A stretch of DNA of 64,000 nt from positions 930,001 to 994,000 of the forward strand of contig JBMNFA010000001.1 in the NCBI GenBank assembly GCA_050949055.1, given 5' to 3'. Position 1 is the first letter of the stretch. Each line of letters opens with the position of its first letter. This document shows, piece after piece, positions 34,027 to 42,464 of this stretch. Origin of the DNA: JAEZJZ01 sp050949055. GTDB taxonomy: Bacteria; Bacillota; UBA994; UBA5500. The notes beneath the pieces are model-generated. The model was not told where the DNA came from. It ran no database searches and saw nothing but the letters and a program-made list of their open reading frames with translations. The position numbers were made by a program, and so were the translations under genes.

Positions 34027-34491
34027 TCACCACTCGCTGCGTAACCGTTCGTATGCCCGCAGCAGCTTGATAAACTGTCGGCTATCGCCGCCCACATCCG
34101 GGTGGTGCTGCTTAACCAGTTGGCGGAAGCGGCGGCGAATGTCGCTCACGCCGGCATCAGCCGGCAAGCCCAGTTCCACCAGATCCGCTGGATTGAACAA
34201 GGAAGTCTGCAGCAGCCGATTCTCTCGATAGTAGGTATAGTACACCTGAAAGAAGAACTCATCCACCACCCCGCTGAACTCCTGCCGGCTCATCGCCAGC
34301 AGAGTGGCTAGCGGATACTTGACCCTGCCCGAGTCATTTGCGCGCAGGCTGAAGAACTGGTCCCACACCCAACTGCGCCTGATCATGTTATCATACCCTC
34401 CGCCGCGGATGGCCTGCTCTTGGCGCTTCATCCGCCGCAGTTGCCGCTTCAACCAGGGCAGACTCTCGGGCAGTTGCTCGGTTTCCCTCAC
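34027..34491 (-). CDS. Small protein with C-terminal J-domain
   Basis: A 154-residue protein. Residues about 108-154 form a J-domain (LGLPADAGVSDIRRRFRQLV, then KQHHPDVGGD with the HPD tripeptide that stimulates Hsp70/DnaK ATPase). The first 100 residues are basic and then aromatic-rich (EFFFQVYYTYYRENRLLQTS); no known fold recognised. The order (specific domain then J-domain at the C-terminus) differs from DnaJ. It may direct DnaK to a particular client. GTG start 6 nt after AGGAGG. It is transcribed towards the M42 gene and lies downstream of yvcK. Confidence 0.8.
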   Translation of the reverse strand: MRETEQLPESLPWLKRQLRRMKRQEQAIRGGGYDNMIRRSWVWDQFFSLRANDSGRVKYPLATLLAMSRQEFSGVVDEFFFQVYYTYYRENRLLQTSLFNPADLVELGLPADAGVSDIRRRFRQLVKQHHPDVGGDSRQFIKLLRAYERLRSEW

Positions 34492-34565
34492 AGAATACCT
34501 CCTATTCTATTGACTACTCCGCTAGAGCACAGTTCGCTGTAGATACTCTCTAGAGTCCTGCTGCC

Positions 34566-35915
34566 TCACAGCTCTACTTGCTTCATCCTCTTCACATACT
34601 TCTGGTGCAGCTTGCGGGCTTCCTGAAGCATGGTGCGGCGCAGAGCCAATCCAAACACTGCCTGGGCTAAGCGGCTGGGATCGTGGCGCACCACCTCATC
34701 CTGGGAGATCAGATCGGCGGCCACCACCTTCACGCCCATGGCCTCCAGCGCTTCCTGATCTAGTGACACTACGTCGGCACCTTCCGCATGGTAGCGCTGC
34801 AACAAGCGCTCTTCTATCCTCTCTGAGTTGACCAATATCTGATCGATCAGGCCGGGGCAACTGTGGGCCAGGAGCGCCTGCAGGTGGTCGGCGGCGGTAA
34901 ACCCATCGGTCTCCCCCGGTTGTGTCATCACGTTGCAGACATAGATGCGCACCGCCGCTGAAGCAGCGATAGCCTCCACCACACCCGGCACCAGCAGGTT
35001 GGGAATAACGCTGGTGAACAGGCTGCCCGGACCCAAGACGATGGCGTCGGCTTCCTCTATCGCCGCCAGAGCTTCTGGCAACGGCTCCACGTTTTTAGGA
35101 CGAAGGAACACCCGCTTGACGGACAGGCTGGAAGCGGAGATGCTGCTCTCCCCGCAGACCGTACTGCCATCCTCCATTTCCGCGCAGAGCACGATATCCT
35201 GCAGAGTGACAGGCAACACCCTGCCGCGCACGGCCAACACTTTGCTGGACTCCTTGACCGCCTTCTCAAAGTCTCCGGTGATCTCAGACATGGCCGCGAT
35301 GAACAGATTGCCGAACGAATGGCCCTCCAAGCCTGAACCGCTGTTGAAGCGATGCTGAAACAACCGCTCCAGCAGAGGCTCAGTGGTAGCCAAGGCCAGC
35401 AGGCAATTGCGGATGTCCCCGGGTGGCAAAATCCCCAGTTCGCCCCGCAGCCGGCCGGAGCTGCCGCCGTCATCTGCTACAGTGACGATAGCAGTCAGAT
35501 TGCTGGTCAACTCCTTCAATCCACGCAACAACACCGGCAGCCCGGTCCCGCCGCCGATGACCACTATTCGCGGTGCCCGCGCCAGCACGTTCTGCTCCAC
35601 CAACAGATCGACCAGCTGTTCCTCCTGTTTCGGCAAGAAAACCCGAGCCAACGAACGGACAGCACCGCGCACTCCTAAGGCAGCGGTCAACAAACCGATG
35701 CACAACAACAAGGCTCCTACACCTACCGCCCGTCCGTAAGACTGGCCGGTGAACAGACCGATAATGTTCAACAAGCGCAGCTCCACAAAACTGAGCAACT
35801 GCCAACCCCAAAGCACCTCTGCCCCTAGGGCCAACAGCAGGATGCCAGCCGTGATCAGTGCCAGCCAGCGCTTGATCCCGATGCCTGGATAAAGCCATTT
35901 GGTGATTCTGGGCAT
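34566..35915 (-). CDS. yvcK: Gluconeogenesis factor YvcK/CofD-like, membrane-anchored
   Basis: A 449-residue YvcK. Two or so hydrophobic segments (about 17-35 and 63-85) precede the CofD-like domain starting at VIGGGTGLPVLLRGL, with VADDGGSSGRLR and GILPPGDIRNCL. YvcK binds UDP-sugars and affects carbon metabolism and cell-wall building in Firmicutes. The N-terminal membrane anchor is a longer form than B. subtilis YvcK. It starts 5 bp after the rapZ stop, with GGTGAGGT as binding site, so rapZ and yvcK are co-transcribed. Confidence 0.93.
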   Translation of the reverse strand: MPRITKWLYPGIGIKRWLALITAGILLLALGAEVLWGWQLLSFVELRLLNIIGLFTGQSYGRAVGVGALLLCIGLLTAALGVRGAVRSLARVFLPKQEEQLVDLLVEQNVLARAPRIVVIGGGTGLPVLLRGLKELTSNLTAIVTVADDGGSSGRLRGELGILPPGDIRNCLLALATTEPLLERLFQHRFNSGSGLEGHSFGNLFIAAMSEITGDFEKAVKESSKVLAVRGRVLPVTLQDIVLCAEMEDGSTVCGESSISASSLSVKRVFLRPKNVEPLPEALAAIEEADAIVLGPGSLFTSVIPNLLVPGVVEAIAASAAVRIYVCNVMTQPGETDGFTAADHLQALLAHSCPGLIDQILVNSERIEERLLQRYHAEGADVVSLDQEALEAMGVKVVAADLISQDEVVRHDPSRLAQAVFGLALRRTMLQEARKLHQKYVKRMKQVEL

Positions 35916-35920
35916 GGCTG

Positions 35921-36787
35921 CTACCTCACCGGAATGTCCCGATGCTGCTGATAGACCCTATGCTTGGCCTGCAACATCTCCCGCACCCGCTCGGCGATCA
36001 CCACCGAGCGATGTTTACCGCCGGTACAGCCGATGCCGATCACCAGATGGGTTTTGCCCTCCCGAATGTAGAGCGGAATCAAGAATTCCAGCATCTCCCC
36101 CAGATGTTTTAGAAACTCTTGGGCCTCCGGCCACTGCAGCACATATTCTTTCACTGGACGTTCGGTGCCCGGAAAGTGCCGCAAGTGGGGCACGTAATGG
36201 GGATTGGGCAGAAACCTCACATCAAAGACGAGATCGGCATCCAGGGGTAGGCCATGTTTGAACCCAAAGGAAAGCACCCGGATGATCAGATTCTCCGGCG
36301 ACCCCTCCCCGATGAAGAAGGCATGGATCTCGTTTTTCAACTGCTGTGGTGTCAGATCGGTGGTGTTGATGATGCGATCAGCCCGCTGCCGCAACTCTTC
36401 CAGGCGTTCCTTCTCGTGCCTGATGCCATCCAGGATGCTGCCGTCCCCCGAAAGCGGATGGCGCCGCCGCACTTCTTTGTAGCGGCGGATCAGGACATCC
36501 TCCTCCGCCTCCAAAAAGAGAATCTCGTAGCGATAGTTGTTGGCTTTCAGGTAGAGCAGCGCCTCAGTCACGCTATCGAACCATTCTCCCCCGCGGATAT
36601 CCATCACCACAGCCACCCGGGAAAACTTGCCGGAGGACTCGCTGCACAGTTCGGCGAACTTGGGCAGCAGCGCCGGAGGCAGATTGTCGACACAGAAGAA
36701 ACCCAAGTCTTCAAAATGTCGCAGGGCCTGGGTCTTGCCTGCGCCGGACATGCCGGTAACCACCACAAATCTCACTCCCCGGTTCAT
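35921..36787 (-). CDS. rapZ: RapZ/YvcJ nucleotide-binding protein
   Basis: A 288-residue P-loop protein. The Walker A motif is GMSGAGKTQ (about 13-21), VVMDIRGGEWF follows, and the C-terminal domain has VIGIGCTGGKHRSVVIAERV, the RapZ RNA/ligand-binding region. In Proteobacteria RapZ controls GlmZ sRNA decay; in Firmicutes (YvcJ) it hydrolyses nucleotides and affects competence and the wall precursor pathway. It lies 9 bp after the PHP gene and 5 bp before yvcK, in an operon of four genes. Confidence 0.93.
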   Translation of the reverse strand: MNRGVRFVVVTGMSGAGKTQALRHFEDLGFFCVDNLPPALLPKFAELCSESSGKFSRVAVVMDIRGGEWFDSVTEALLYLKANNYRYEILFLEAEEDVLIRRYKEVRRRHPLSGDGSILDGIRHEKERLEELRQRADRIINTTDLTPQQLKNEIHAFFIGEGSPENLIIRVLSFGFKHGLPLDADLVFDVRFLPNPHYVPHLRHFPGTERPVKEYVLQWPEAQEFLKHLGEMLEFLIPLYIREGKTHLVIGIGCTGGKHRSVVIAERVREMLQAKHRVYQQHRDIPVR

Positions 36788-36796
36788 CCATCCACC

Positions 36797-37549
36797 TCAC
36801 TTCCGCACTTTCGCGTTTCTGATCCGCTCTGGGTCCAAGCACAACCTTTGGGCCAATTTAATTCCGGCTTCCAACTTCCCCACCTCCTCTGGGGTGTGGG
36901 CGTCGCTGTTGATCACAAAATCCACGCCGCTGGGCAAGGCCGCTTGTACGTAGCCGGCCAATCGATCTGCATGAGCGCAGTTGATCTCCATGGCTGTATC
37001 GCGGCTGGCGCAGACCCTAGCCAGTTCGGCGGTGTCGATATCTATCCATAGGCCGGGATGAGCGACAAAGCTGACCTGATGCCGCTGCACGGCCTCTACC
37101 ATCGCCTTGGTGTTCAAATTGCGCAAGCGCCGGCTGCGCAGCTGGGTGGCCCGCTGCAGCAGGTTGGGAGCAAACATGCGTACACCGTCCCAGACGTTTC
37201 CCGGGCGCACCAGCGGGTGCAGGCTGACGGCCAACAAATCCAGGGATGAGCGCAGGTATTCGGGCACATCCAGCTTGCCCTCGTGATCGATCACATTGGC
37301 CTCCAACCCCAGCAGTGTTTTCGTCTTCCGGTGCTGCCGATTGCAGCGATCGATCTCCGCTCGCATTTCAGCCAGCGTCTGCTCCATGTCCTTAATACCC
37401 ACTCCCAAGTTGTTGGGTGCGTGGTCTGTGATCGCCACCTGCTCCAGGCCCGCCTGGCTAGCAGCCCGCAAGTTGTCGGCAATGCTGCCTTTGCCATCGC
37501 TATAGATGGTATGTGTGTGCCAGTCGGCAAATAACTCCCATCGGTTCAT
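36797..37549 (-). CDS. PHP-domain phosphoesterase (second of a pair)
   Basis: A 250-residue PHP protein. Metal ligands are visible in FADWHTHTIYSDGKG, VAITDHAPNN, LGLEANVID, VAHPGLWIDID and NSDAHTPEE. PHP phosphoesterases cleave small phosphate esters using a trinuclear metal site; YcdX-type relatives are close. The ATG at 37549 overlaps the previous gene's stop (ATGA). The open frame extends further upstream, but that part overlaps the preceding gene and is not like the family. Followed by rapZ after 9 bp. Confidence 0.87.
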   Translation of the reverse strand: MNRWELFADWHTHTIYSDGKGSIADNLRAASQAGLEQVAITDHAPNNLGVGIKDMEQTLAEMRAEIDRCNRQHRKTKTLLGLEANVIDHEGKLDVPEYLRSSLDLLAVSLHPLVRPGNVWDGVRMFAPNLLQRATQLRSRRLRNLNTKAMVEAVQRHQVSFVAHPGLWIDIDTAELARVCASRDTAMEINCAHADRLAGYVQAALPSGVDFVINSDAHTPEEVGKLEAGIKLAQRLCLDPERIRNAKVRK

Positions 37550-38292
37550 CGGATGGGAATCCGGGGGCCGCCCTGGCGGCGGTGCGCGTTCCGCTGCAGC
37601 AGGGCCTCCATGCGCTCGGCATGCAGGTTGATAATCGCCGCTTCTGGCACCCCAGCCTCCAAGGCCAACTGCAGGGCCAAATCCAAGCGACCCACGTGAC
37701 CTGACCAGTGAGCATCGCTGCCCAACACCACCGTGCAACCGCTGGAGGCGGCCAGCCTGGCGATTTCAGCGCAGATGGGGTTGCTGCCTTTGCGGCTGCC
37801 CAGCAGCGAGGAGTTGTTGATCTCGATCATCACTCCTAGGTCGGTGGCAGCCTGCACCACGCGACGGCAATCGATCGGAAAGCGCGGGTTGCCCGGGTGT
37901 ACCAGCGTATCCACATAGGGATTCTGCAACGCGTTCAGCACCGCCTGAGTATTCTCCTCCACCGAACCCGGCGGCATGCAGTCGCGATGCAGTCCGACAG
38001 CGATGTACTCCAACCGTTTGAGATACTTCTCCGGCAGATCCAGCTCGCCAGCTGTATTCAGGATGTTCGCTTCTATACCCTTCACCAGGCGCACGCCCGC
38101 GATCTGATCGGGCAGCGCGCGGAAATTGGCAAAATAGATGGCGTGGCAAGAGCCGGGCATGGATGGACCGTGCTCGGTGGTGGCCAAGTAGCGCAGGCCG
38201 TTCTCCCGGGCCGCATCCAAGTTCTCCTGCAGCGTGCTGTAGGCATGCCCGCTGGCGATGGTATGGGTATGTAAATCGGCGATCAGTTGCAC
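37546..38292 (-). CDS. PHP-domain phosphoesterase, YcdX-like (first of a pair)
   Basis: A 248-residue PHP protein with ADLHTHTIASGHAYSTLQEN, LATTEHGPSMPG, KGIEANILN, LVHPGNPRFP and LGSDAHWSGHVG, all metal-binding segments of the family. The HTHTIASGHAYST start is the YcdX subgroup signature. It is paired with the next PHP gene by a 4-nt overlap; the two differ enough to be an old duplication with separate substrates. GGAGGGG precedes the ATG. It heads the PHP-PHP-rapZ-yvcK operon. Confidence 0.88.
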   Translation of the reverse strand: MQLIADLHTHTIASGHAYSTLQENLDAARENGLRYLATTEHGPSMPGSCHAIYFANFRALPDQIAGVRLVKGIEANILNTAGELDLPEKYLKRLEYIAVGLHRDCMPPGSVEENTQAVLNALQNPYVDTLVHPGNPRFPIDCRRVVQAATDLGVMIEINNSSLLGSRKGSNPICAEIARLAASSGCTVVLGSDAHWSGHVGRLDLALQLALEAGVPEAAIINLHAERMEALLQRNAHRRQGGPRIPIR

Positions 38293-38399
38293 GTGGCAAC
38301 CCCTCCTTCTGATGTTACACCGTGTTACGCCGGAACCGATGATGCACCGGGACGTGTACCGTGTATCCTAATGAACTGCAGATCCCTATGGGTACTGTT

Positions 38400-38978
38400 C
38401 TAGTTGGGATGGTCGATCCCTGCCGCCAGCTGTCGGTAGATGGCGAGTTGCTCCGGATAAGGCATGCGATTGAGCCCGCTGGTGGATGGGGCGACGAAAT
38501 CGTTGCATCCCTCCACCACCGCTTGCTGTTGCCAGCCATAGTCGCACTTGGGCAGCCCGGCAAAGGCCTTGTAGACACCGATGCCCACATAACAGACATT
38601 TTGGGGCCGATATTCCTTTAGTTTCTGCAGCAACCGCTCTCTCCCCTGCCGATAATCTGCAGCTGTCAGCTCAGCTGCTCCCCGGGTGGGGCGATCCACC
38701 AGATTGGTCAAGCCCAGGCCCAGGCTGAGCATCGTCCCATCCTGCTCCGCCGACAACCGCACTGGCGTCAGGCCCGCTTCATAGAGGACGCGCCAGAAGC
38801 GATTGCTGGGGCCGGCGAAGTGGTGCCCCACTGCGGCGGAACGCAGCCCAGGATTGTAGCCGACAAAGAGTACGCGGAGGGCTGGGGTAATAATATCTGT
38901 AAGTTGCTGCCGCTGCCCGCCCACTGGCCCAGTTGATTCTTGCTCGGAAACTATCGGTTTGCTCTTTTTTGGGGGCAC
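38400..38978 (-). CDS. mug: Mug-type G:T/U mismatch-specific DNA glycosylase
   Basis: A 192-residue TDG/Mug-family glycosylase. Catalytic Asn lies in FVGYNPGLRSAAVGHHFAGP, FWRVLYEAGLTP is typical, and the minor-groove loop reads APSTSGLNRM. It removes uracil or thymine opposite guanine in DNA repair. The N-terminal 30 residues are hydrophilic and probably unstructured. GTG start 7 nt after GGAGG. The second uracil glycosylase in this window is near 60.4 kb. Confidence 0.9.
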   Translation of the reverse strand: MPPKKSKPIVSEQESTGPVGGQRQQLTDIITPALRVLFVGYNPGLRSAAVGHHFAGPSNRFWRVLYEAGLTPVRLSAEQDGTMLSLGLGLTNLVDRPTRGAAELTAADYRQGRERLLQKLKEYRPQNVCYVGIGVYKAFAGLPKCDYGWQQQAVVEGCNDFVAPSTSGLNRMPYPEQLAIYRQLAAGIDHPN

Positions 38979-39257
38979 AGAACCACCTCCTTAGTGATCG
39001 ACGCCAGACTTATTATGCCGCTGCCATCGGTGAGATAATTGCTGCGTTTGGCAGGAAGCTTGGATGGGTTATCGAAGGATATAGGGCAGTGCTCGCGGGT
39101 GGTCAGCCCGTCATCTGAGATGAGTTTCTTCGCCTTCAGTGAGCCGCAGCCAGAAAAAGGGCCTTTCGCTGCGCTTCCAGATGACAAGGGGTGGTTCAAG
39201 GCTGGCAGTTGCGGCACACACTATAGCCAGTACAACAGTCAATAAGGAGGGCTGCAA
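38979..39257. other. Non-coding interval between mug and DUF1177
   Basis: No gene seen. The part 39119-39190 (GATGAGTTTCTTCGCCTTCA ... GCGCTTCCAGATGACAAGG) looks like a degenerate inverted pair of the dispersed TTCTTCGC...ATGACA repeats also found near 11.3 kb. The gene-proximal end holds AAGGAGGG for DUF1177. Confidence 0.4.
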
Positions 39258-40196
39258 ATGAGCTTCAAACAAGTGATGGAAGTATACGAGTTGTTGGATT
39301 CTGCCCGCGTGGACGGTGAACAGGTGGCGGACCGGCTGAGGTCGGCTGGCGCAACCGACATCGCCGTCACGCGCATGCAAGGGGCGAAAGGGTATACCGA
39401 CTTTGTGCGGGTGATGATCCCGGGTGCCAACGGAAAGCTCCGCGGCGGTCAAGCGCCTACTTTGGGCATCATCGGTCGTTTGGGCGGCATCGGTGCCCGA
39501 CCGGCCCGCATCGGCCTGGTGTCCGATGGCGATGGTGCCATCGTCGCCTTGGCCTGCGCTCTGAAGGCGCTACACATGCAGCAGCAGGGCGACCAGCTGC
39601 CTGGGGATGTGATCATCGGCACCCACATCTGCCCCACCGCCCCCACCATTCCGCACGACCCGGTGCCGTTCATGGGGGCGCCCGTGGATATGCAGACGAT
39701 GAACCGCCAGGAAGTGGCTGAGGAGATGGATGCCATCCTGTCCGTCGATACCACCAAGGGCAACCGCATCGTCAATGTGAAAGGGGTGGCGATCACCCCC
39801 ACGGTGAAGCAGGGATACATTTTGCCCGTCAGCAACGATCTGATCGACCTGCTGCAGTTTGCCACCGGCCGGTTGGCCAATGCACTGCCCCTGTCCACCT
39901 ACGACATCACTCCCTATGGGAACGATCTGCAGCATGTGAACAGCATCCTGCAGCCGGCCACCGCCACCGCTGCTCCGGTGGTAGGGGTGGCCATCACCGC
40001 CGAGATCCCGGTCCCCGGCTGCGCCACGGGTGCGTCCCATCTGCCGGACTTGGATGCCGCCACCCGCTTCTGCCTGGAGGTAGCCAAAGCGTTCGGTGCT
40101 GGACAGTGCCAGTTCTACGATCAACAGCAGTTCTCCCATGCCCAGCAGCTTTACGGCGCGATGACCCACCTGCAGACCATGGGGAGAAGTCAATAG
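39258..40196 (+). CDS. DUF1177 protein
   Basis: A 312-residue member of the DUF1177 family. Recognisable stretches: FKQVMEVYELLDSARVDGEQ, RMQGAKGYTDFVRVMIPG, GIIGRLGGIGARP, SDGDGAIVALACALKAL, GTHICPTAPTIPHDPVPFMG and VPGCATGASHL. The family has no assigned reaction; conserved Asp and His residues (SDGDG, TH, PHDP) could bind metal, as in hydrolases. AAGGAGG lies before the ATG. Alone on the plus strand; a terminator follows. Confidence 0.8.
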   Translation: MSFKQVMEVYELLDSARVDGEQVADRLRSAGATDIAVTRMQGAKGYTDFVRVMIPGANGKLRGGQAPTLGIIGRLGGIGARPARIGLVSDGDGAIVALACALKALHMQQQGDQLPGDVIIGTHICPTAPTIPHDPVPFMGAPVDMQTMNRQEVAEEMDAILSVDTTKGNRIVNVKGVAITPTVKQGYILPVSNDLIDLLQFATGRLANALPLSTYDITPYGNDLQHVNSILQPATATAAPVVGVAITAEIPVPGCATGASHLPDLDAATRFCLEVAKAFGAGQCQFYDQQQFSHAQQLYGAMTHLQTMGRSQ

Positions 40197-40211
40197 TACG
40201 TATGCGGAAGA

Positions 40212-40236
40212 GGACGGTGTCTTGCTGGCACCGTCC
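40212..40236 (+). terminator. Terminator of DUF1177
   Basis: GGACGGTG-(9 nt)-CACCGTCC then CCTTCTCATT, 15 bp after the stop. Confidence 0.65.
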
Positions 40237-40286
40237 CCTTCTCATTATCGGGTAGGCCAGGCCTGCGCGCTTCATAGGTGACGGGG

Positions 40287-41225
40287 CTAAGCACGCAGGC
40301 CTGGCCTCCCAAACGAGCCCTTCAGCCTCTCTACCCACTCCAGCAGGCGCTCCACCGCCCCTATGGAGGTCAGGCGCTGCGTGCAACAGACGCATTGGCT
40401 GCCCATTCAAAGAGCGAGAGAGGGCGGATACAAGGCAGCGGCTGTCTGAGCCATCCTGCTTTCCTTTTCTCTGCTGCCGCCAAGAAAAGCCCTACTCGAG
40501 GGCTCACTGACCGGGATAAGACGAGTGGCGAGTTCCGCTGCCGCCGACCGAAGCGAGCTCATCCATTAGCTCGGCAGACAGCGGCTAAGCACGCAGGCCT
40601 GGCCTCCCAAACGAGCCCTTCAGCCTCTCTACCCACTCCAGCAGGCGCCCCACCGCCCCTATGGAGGTCAGGCGCTGCGTGCAACAGACGCATTGGCTGC
40701 CCATTCAAAGAGCGAGAGAGGGCGGATACAAGGCAGCGGCTGTCTGAGCCATCCTGCTTTCCTTTTCTCTGCTGCCGCCAAGAAAAGCCCTACTCGAGGG
40801 CTCACTGACCGGGATGAGACGAGTGGCGAGTTCCGCTGCCGCCGACCGAAGCGAGCTCATCCATTAGCTCGGCAGACAGCGGCTAAGCACGCAGGCCTGG
40901 CCTCCCAAACGAGCCCTTCAGCCTCTCTATCCACTCCAGCAGGCGCTCCACCGCCCCTATGGAGGTCAGGCGCTGCGTGCAACAGACGCATTGGCTGCCC
41001 ATTCAAAGAGCGAGAGAGGGCGGATACAAGGCAGCGGCTGTCTGAGCCATCCTGCTTTCCTTTTCTCTGCTGCCGCCAAGAAAAGCCTTGCTCGAGGGCT
41101 CACTCGCCGGGATAAGACGAGTGGCGAGTTCCGCTGCCGCCGACCGAAGCGAGCTCATCCATTAGCTCGGCAGACAGCGGCTAAGCACGTAGGCCTGGCC
41201 TCCCAAACGAGCCTTTCAGTCACTC
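40287..41225. repeat. Tandem array, 3 x 298 bp plus a partial fourth unit
   Basis: Units start at 40287, 40585, 40883 and 41181 (CTAAGCACGCAGGCCTGG in the first three; the fourth differs by one base), exactly 298 bp apart. They are near-identical, differing at a few bases; the fourth is cut by the aroF 3' end. Homology to the first 30-45 bp of each unit continues into the last codons of aroF (minus strand AVERTLE-stop versus AVERLLEW in the units). Each unit carries a small terminator-like hairpin on the minus strand (GCCCTCGAGTAGGGC then TTTTCTT, near 40491, 40789 and 41087) and a GC-rich stem near its end. Plus-strand frames across it are by-products of the 298-bp period. Confidence 0.92.
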
Positions 41226-41227
41226 TA

Positions 41228-42241
41228 CTATTCCAGCGTACGCTCCACCGCCGCTGCCGCCCGCCGCAGCTTGGTCATCAGCTGGGCGAAGTTCTCGGGG
41301 GACAGCGACTGCTTGCCATCGCAGAGAGCCAAATCAGGCTGAGGGTGCACCTCCACCAGCAGCCCATCGGCCCCGGCGGCCAGAGCTGCCTGGCTGAGGG
41401 CCGGCACCAGCCACCACTTGCCGCCGCTGTGGCTGGGATCGACGATCACCGGCAGATTGCTCAACCGCTTGACCAACGGTACCGCTGAAATGTCCAGCGT
41501 GTTGCGAGTGTAGGTCTCGAAGGTGCGAATGCCCCGCTCACACAAAATTACGTTCGGGTTGCCTGCAGCCACAATGTATTCCGCCGCCAGCAACCACTCC
41601 TCCACGGTGGCGGCCATGCCCCGCTTGAGCAGCACCGGCAGCCCGGCCTGCCCCAGCGCTTTCAGCAGCTCGTAGTTATGCATATTGCGCGAGCCTACCT
41701 GCAGGATATCCGCCACCTTCCCTACCAGATCGATCTGCCGCGGATCCAGCACCTCGGTGATCACCCCGAGACCGGTAGCGTTCTTGGCCGACTGCAGCAG
41801 CCGCAGGCCCTCCTCGCCCAACCCCTGCCAACTATAGGGCGACGTGCGGGGCTTATAGGCGCCACCGCGCAGAAAATGTGCTCCGGCTGCCCGCACTGCC
41901 TGGGCGGTGACCAGCAACTGCTCCTCACTCTCCACAGAACACGGCCCGGCCATCACCGTCACCGCATGTCCGCCGATCGCCCTGCCGGCGGCCCAGACCA
42001 CCGTGCCTTCCGGCCTCACCTCTCGGCTGACCAAGGTGTACGGGCGAGAGACGGGCATGGTTCGCTCCACCCCGGGCAGCGCTTCCACTCCCCGCCCATC
42101 GGGCATCCTCTCGCCTAGAGCCAGAATGATACACTGCCCTCCGTGGCAGCTAACCTGTACCGTAAAACCCAGCGAGCGCAACCGCTCCAGGACCGCCTCA
42201 ATCTCGGTCCTCGTGGCTGAGCTGGACATGATCACAACCAT
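41228..42241 (-). CDS. aroF: DAHP synthase (type I-beta, with N-terminal regulatory domain)
   Basis: A 337-residue 3-deoxy-7-phosphoheptulonate synthase, first step of the shikimate pathway. Residues about 5-70 are a ferredoxin-like domain that in Thermotoga mediates feedback inhibition. The barrel begins at TVMAGPCSVESEEQ and contains GGAYKPRTSPYSWQGLGEEG, ILQVGSRNMHNYELL, LLKRGMAAT and IVDPSHSGGKWWLVP. The ATG lies after GGGAG. Its 3' end is copied, diverged, at the head of each unit in the downstream tandem array. Confidence 0.94.
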   Translation of the reverse strand: MVVIMSSSATRTEIEAVLERLRSLGFTVQVSCHGGQCIILALGERMPDGRGVEALPGVERTMPVSRPYTLVSREVRPEGTVVWAAGRAIGGHAVTVMAGPCSVESEEQLLVTAQAVRAAGAHFLRGGAYKPRTSPYSWQGLGEEGLRLLQSAKNATGLGVITEVLDPRQIDLVGKVADILQVGSRNMHNYELLKALGQAGLPVLLKRGMAATVEEWLLAAEYIVAAGNPNVILCERGIRTFETYTRNTLDISAVPLVKRLSNLPVIVDPSHSGGKWWLVPALSQAALAAGADGLLVEVHPQPDLALCDGKQSLSPENFAQLMTKLRRAAAAVERTLE

Positions 42242-42303
42242 GTGGTTTACTCCCTTCTACTATCCACTTAGGGCTATTATACTGGACAGGCGTGAAATGA
42301 GAA

Positions 42304-42325
42304 AACGCGGGGTAACCACCCCGCG
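42304..42325 (-). terminator. Terminator of the HAD phosphatase gene
   Basis: On the minus strand CGCGGGGT-GGTT-ACCCCGCG then TTTTCTC, an 8-bp stem. It lies between the HAD gene and aroF, about 60 bp before aroF. The region 42242-42464 has no further gene. Confidence 0.65.
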
Positions 42326-42464
42326 CCACTCCTACACACTCCTGCTCCCAAAAGGCTGTCATTCTACACTACAACGAAGGATCTATACCTAGGACTGAGC
42401 TCTAGGCAACCGACGCTAGGCGACTGTCCGAACCTGGCCAGCTCTTTTGCCGCTGCTTGCCCAA

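Noticed and set aside
28520..36000. Many plus-strand frames opposite nrdJ, yvcK, rapZ and other minus-strand genes
   Set aside because: They are antisense shadows caused by GC-rich codon use, without ribosome binding sites or domain features.
37550..37738. 63-residue N-terminal extension of the second PHP protein
   Set aside because: It overlaps the first PHP gene; the ATG at 37549 with ATGA overlap gives the normal family start.
40287..41225. CRISPR array
   Set aside because: Units are 298 bp and contiguous, without short repeats and unique spacers; no cas genes nearby.
40278..41488. Overlapping plus-strand frames of 140-176 codons with repeated Arg/Ala/Pro-rich sequence
   Set aside because: They are produced by the 298-bp tandem array and shift frame between units; no ribosome binding site was seen.
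42300..42330. T-box antiterminator (GGGGTGGTTACCCCGCG) before aroF
   Set aside because: It looks at first like the T-box core, but the element is a perfect short hairpin with T-run, too close to the preceding gene for a stem I with specifier loop. A terminator explains it.
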